Below are positions 5,564 to 8,335 of a stretch of DNA of 8,335 nt, piece by piece. This stretch comes from Paraliomyxa sp041600735 (lineage in GTDB: Bacteria > Myxococcota_A > Polyangia > Nannocystales > Nannocystaceae). The notes under the pieces are model-generated. The model saw only the letters and a list, made by a program, of their open reading frames with translations, was not told the DNA's origin and did not search any database. The translations under genes and the position numbers were made by a program. The stretch spans positions 1 through 8,335 of the forward strand of contig JBFIJN010000404.1 in NCBI GenBank assembly GCA_041600735.1, in the 5' to 3' direction. Positions within the stretch are counted from its first letter, which is position 1. Every line of letters starts with the position of its first letter.

Positions 5564-7957
5564 ATGCTTCGCTCGCTGCGCTGGTCCCACGGGTCGTTGC
5601 TCCTCGCCGTCACCGCGCTCGGCTGCGGGACCGACGGTCTGCTGAGCGCCAACGTCAGCGGCTCGAGCGACTCCGGCGACGGTGGCGGCGATCTGGACGA
5701 ACGCGAGGGCTTCATCGCGCACTACTTCAGCGCGTGGCCCCAGCCCCACATGCACTTCGACGCGGGCTCGGGGTGGACGACCGCGCCGGGCCTCCCCATG
5801 AGCGCCGCCGCCGGGGGCTGGTTCGACCTCGAGCACGGGCAGGGCCACGGCGTCGTGTTCGCGTTCAACGACGGCGACGCGCAGTGGGACAACAACGGCG
5901 ACCAGAACTACGCCACCGATCTGTACGAGTTCTGGGTGAAGGACGGGGTGATCTACCCCGAGCGCCCCGACGACGGCGACACCGACGGGACCCCCTACTG
6001 CGACGCGGTCGACTGCGGCGAGGGTGGCACCTGCAACGAGGCCGAGCAGCGCTGCGATTGCGAGGCGGGCTACGTGTTCGATCCGGGTGCGGTCACCTGT
6101 GTCGCCGATGCCTGCTTCGGGGTCGAGTGTGGCTTTGGCGAGCTGTGCGAGTCGAGCGACGGCTCGTGCCAGGCCGCGTGCACGCCGGACCGCACGGTGG
6201 GCGAGCTGCACTTCTGCGCCCAGCGCACGAGCACCGCCGTGGGCATGATCGTGGAGTACCAGGGCGCGGGCCAGCTCGATCTGCCGGCCAGCACCCTTCG
6301 TCTCAACGAGGTCGAGGTCGACGAGACCGCGATCGAGGTGGATCCCGGCAGCGGCATGCTCGCGCTCACCGCCAGCGGGCTGTCGGCCTCCAAGTACAGC
6401 TGGCTGCTGCGCATGCGCAACGACGCCGGCCAAGATCTACGCCCGCTGTTCGTGCCGCAGTGGATCGGCACCGGTACGCGCTACGCCGACTTCCAGTGGA
6501 AGGACAGCGTCATGTACCAGATCATGACCGATCGCTTTCGCGACGGCGACCCGAGCAACAACATCGACAACACGCAGGGCACGCTGGCCGAGGTCGACGA
6601 CGTGCGCAGCCAGTGGCAGGGCGGCGACTTCCGCGGGATCATCGACAAGATCGAGGACGGCTACTTCGAGGAGATGGGCATCAACTCGCTGTGGATCAGC
6701 TCGCCCCTGCTCAACTCGCACAACTCGCAGCCCGCGGTGGGCCTCGCCGATCTGCGGCGGTTCTCGAGCTATCACTCGTACCACCCGATCGTCACCGGCT
6801 ACACCCACCTCGACGACTTCGGCTACTCCACTCCAATCGAGACCGCGTTCGGCACGCCCGAAGAGCTGCACGAATTGGTGCGCAAGGCCCACGCACGGGG
6901 GATTCGCGTGATCCCCGACTTCGTGGCCAACCACGTGCAGAGCGAGGCCCAGATCTACGCCGATCACCCAGAGTGGTTCTTCGCCTACAACCCCTGCGAC
7001 AACAACTGGGACGCGCACCGCATCGACTGCTGGTTCACCTCGCAGATGCCCGATTTCGACTACGGCGGCAGCCCGCAGGCCGTGCAGGCCGTGGTCGACC
7101 ACGCGCTGTGGCTCGTGCAGGAGTACAACTTCGATGGATTCCGCGCCGACGCGCTCAAGCACATGGACGACGTGTTCGTCCGCGTGCTCAAGACCGCGGT
7201 CGTCGAGGAGATCGAGACCACCGTAGACGACCACGCGCTCAGCAACGAGCCGACCATCTTCTACATGGTGGGCGAGTCGCTCGGCGGCTGGGCGCGCTAC
7301 CACGTGCGGCTCGACATGGTGCAGGGCCAGGTCGACGAGGACTACTACCGCCGCACCAAGGACGCGCTGCTCACCTACAGCCAGAGCCTCTCCGACCTCG
7401 CCTCGTTCGCGATCCCCAACGACACCGCGTACCTCGTGCCGCAGCCCAACAACGGCGGCGTGGGTGGCTACCCCGGCGCGGTCATGGGCAACTTCTTCGG
7501 CAACCACGACCAGGTGCGCGCGCTGACCGAGGCCAACGGCGACCACGCCCGGCTGCGGCTCGCACAAGCGTTCTTGTTCACCTCGCCGGGCAACATCCCC
7601 ATGCTCTACCAGGGCGATGACATCGGTACCTTCGGCGGCCCCGATCCCGACAACCGCGCCATGCAGCGCTTCAGCGGGCTCTCGGCCAACGAGCAAGACT
7701 CGCTCGAGCACGCGCGCATGCTCGGCCTACTCCGCGAAGAGCACCCTGCGCTGCGCCGCGGCGCCCGCCAGACCGAGCTGATCGAGAGCTACTTCTGGGT
7801 GTACCGCGTCGAGCACCAGGGCGACGTGGTCTACGTGGCGATCAATCGCGACGCCGACAAGAGCTGGACCCCGCCCTCGGGCTTCGTCGACGCACTCGGG
7901 AACTGCAGCGGCGGGACCGTGCCCTCGCAGCGCAGCTGCGTGTTCGTCCAGCCGTAG
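5564..7957 (+). CDS. Secreted GH13 alpha-amylase lipoprotein with CBM26-like and Cys-rich EGF-like modules
   Basis: 797 residues. A basic N-region and hydrophobic core end in ALGC (C21), a lipobox-like site, followed by a Ser/Gly/Asp linker. Residues about 50-135 resemble a CBM25/26 starch-binding module (HYFSAWPQPHMHFDAG, later FNDGDAQWDNNGDQNY). Residues 146-206 form a Cys-rich EGF-like segment with 11 cysteines, plus one more just after. A beta-rich linker domain runs to about 305. The catalytic GH13 barrel starts near YQIMTDRFRDGDPSNN. It carries all four conserved regions: DFVANH (D452), GFRADALKH (nucleophile D529), GES (acid/base E571) and GNHD (D649). A short C-terminal beta segment ends the protein. 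It should hydrolyse alpha-1,4-glucans such as starch or glycogen outside the cell or at its surface. All catalytic residues are present, so activity is expected. The exact specificity (amylase, neopullulanase-like or maltogenic) cannot be told from the sequence. It appears to be a single-gene unit. Confidence 0.93.
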   Translation: MLRSLRWSHGSLLLAVTALGCGTDGLLSANVSGSSDSGDGGGDLDEREGFIAHYFSAWPQPHMHFDAGSGWTTAPGLPMSAAAGGWFDLEHGQGHGVVFAFNDGDAQWDNNGDQNYATDLYEFWVKDGVIYPERPDDGDTDGTPYCDAVDCGEGGTCNEAEQRCDCEAGYVFDPGAVTCVADACFGVECGFGELCESSDGSCQAACTPDRTVGELHFCAQRTSTAVGMIVEYQGAGQLDLPASTLRLNEVEVDETAIEVDPGSGMLALTASGLSASKYSWLLRMRNDAGQDLRPLFVPQWIGTGTRYADFQWKDSVMYQIMTDRFRDGDPSNNIDNTQGTLAEVDDVRSQWQGGDFRGIIDKIEDGYFEEMGINSLWISSPLLNSHNSQPAVGLADLRRFSSYHSYHPIVTGYTHLDDFGYSTPIETAFGTPEELHELVRKAHARGIRVIPDFVANHVQSEAQIYADHPEWFFAYNPCDNNWDAHRIDCWFTSQMPDFDYGGSPQAVQAVVDHALWLVQEYNFDGFRADALKHMDDVFVRVLKTAVVEEIETTVDDHALSNEPTIFYMVGESLGGWARYHVRLDMVQGQVDEDYYRRTKDALLTYSQSLSDLASFAIPNDTAYLVPQPNNGGVGGYPGAVMGNFFGNHDQVRALTEANGDHARLRLAQAFLFTSPGNIPMLYQGDDIGTFGGPDPDNRAMQRFSGLSANEQDSLEHARMLGLLREEHPALRRGARQTELIESYFWVYRVEHQGDVVYVAINRDADKSWTPPSGFVDALGNCSGGTVPSQRSCVFVQP

Positions 7958-8028
7958 CCGTTTGGGCCAACGCCACGCTCGCGCGCCACTTCCTCGCCCC
8001 TCGCTGCAACGCCGGCGCTCGGTGGTCG

Positions 8029-8335
8029 ATGAAGGGGGCGATGTTCCTCCTCGACCCCACCCTCGACCTCGTCTTCAAGCTCCTGCTCACCCGCAGGCCC
8101 GAGCTCCTGCGCGACATGGTCGAGGCCATCCTCGGTCGGCCCATTCGTGACCTCGTCGTCCTCAATCCCGGGATCCCCGGCGAGCTCGCCAGCGGGAAAG
8201 CGATCATCCTCGACATTCGCGCTCGGCTCGACGACGGCTCCCGCATCGACCTCGAGATGCAGATCCGGACCTCGAAGATCCTCCCCGCCCGCCTCCTCTA
8301 CTACGGCGCCCGCGACTACGCCGACCAGCTCGTGC
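8029..8335 (+). CDS. N-terminal part of a Rpn/PD-(D/E)XK nuclease-family transposase-like protein (3' truncated by window edge)
   Basis: 102 complete codons are visible from ATG 8029; ATG 8041 (residue 5) is an alternative start. The start LLDPTLDLVFKLLLTRRPEL, then ILGRPIRDLVVLNPGIPG, then the core LDIRARLDDGSRIDLEMQ and RLLYYGARDYADQLV, match the PF12784/TIGR01784 family. This family includes E. coli RpnA-E recombination-promoting nucleases and many proteins annotated as putative transposases. Expected active-site residues are present: D62 in ILDIRA, and E76 and Q78 in LEMQ. These proteins are often multicopy and variable between strains. The gene starts 71 bp after the amylase on the same strand; the gap has no terminator or inverted repeat I can see. 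The C-terminal half is outside the window, so intactness cannot be judged. Confidence 0.85.
   Translation, partial: MKGAMFLLDPTLDLVFKLLLTRRPELLRDMVEAILGRPIRDLVVLNPGIPGELASGKAIILDIRARLDDGSRIDLEMQIRTSKILPARLLYYGARDYADQLV

Noticed and set aside
3658..5715. 685-codon minus-strand frame spanning the SPASM gene and the gene at 4948
   Set aside because: It runs out of frame through the radical SAM gene and antisense to the next gene. The product is Arg/Ala/Gly-rich with no domain, whereas the SPASM frame has all cluster cysteines in place.
6437..7711. 424-codon minus-strand frame opposite the amylase catalytic domain
   Set aside because: The plus strand encodes all four GH13 conserved regions. The minus product is Val/Glu/His/Ala-rich shadow sequence.

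Overview
The window is very GC-rich, protein-dense DNA. It codes mainly for exported proteins with lipoprotein-type N-termini and Thr/Ser/Gly/Asp/Glu-rich linkers. Together with FG-GAP/ASPIC proteins, a zinc-ribbon lipoprotein, SPASM radical SAM enzymes and an Rpn-type nuclease, this suggests a myxobacterium (Myxococcota, perhaps Nannocystaceae-like). That assignment is inferred from composition and gene style only. No rRNA, tRNA, CRISPR array or complete insertion sequence was seen, and no gap between genes exceeds about 125 bp.

Layout, left to right: (1) the C-terminal end of an FG-GAP/VCBS-type protein (2-184, +). (2) A 658-residue exported, probably lipid-anchored FG-GAP/UnbV-ASPIC (CRTAC1-like) protein (189-2165, +). 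(3) A compact radical SAM protein with CX3CX2C and GNGEPT motifs (2227-3075, +). (4) A 141-residue protein joining an N-terminal zinc ribbon, a lipobox and a low-complexity tail with two identical 15-residue repeats centred on EYGVP (3128-3553, +). (5) A SPASM-type radical SAM enzyme on the minus strand, convergent with gene 4 and 4 bp from it (3558-4823, -). (6) A small helical protein with two DG-S-E half-repeats, possibly TerB-like (4948-5502, +). (7) A secreted multi-domain GH13 alpha-amylase lipoprotein with a CBM26-like module and a Cys-rich EGF-like insert (5564-7957, +). (8) The N-terminal part of a PD-(D/E)XK Rpn/PF12784-family protein running off the right edge (8029-8335, +).

The most interesting part is 2227-4823. 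Two different radical SAM enzymes flank a small zinc-ribbon lipoprotein whose tail carries a tandem GSDSVGEPEYGVPET repeat. The two copies differ at four codons, all synonymous, so the peptide sequence appears to be under selection. A radical SAM/SPASM enzyme beside a small repeat-bearing protein is the usual arrangement of a peptide-modification system. My working hypothesis is that the SPASM enzyme modifies the EYGVP motif before or during export of the lipoprotein. This is inference and not demonstrated by the sequence.

The flanking genes (surface FG-GAP proteins, amylase) look like independent functions of a predatory or saprophytic lifestyle and need not belong to that system.
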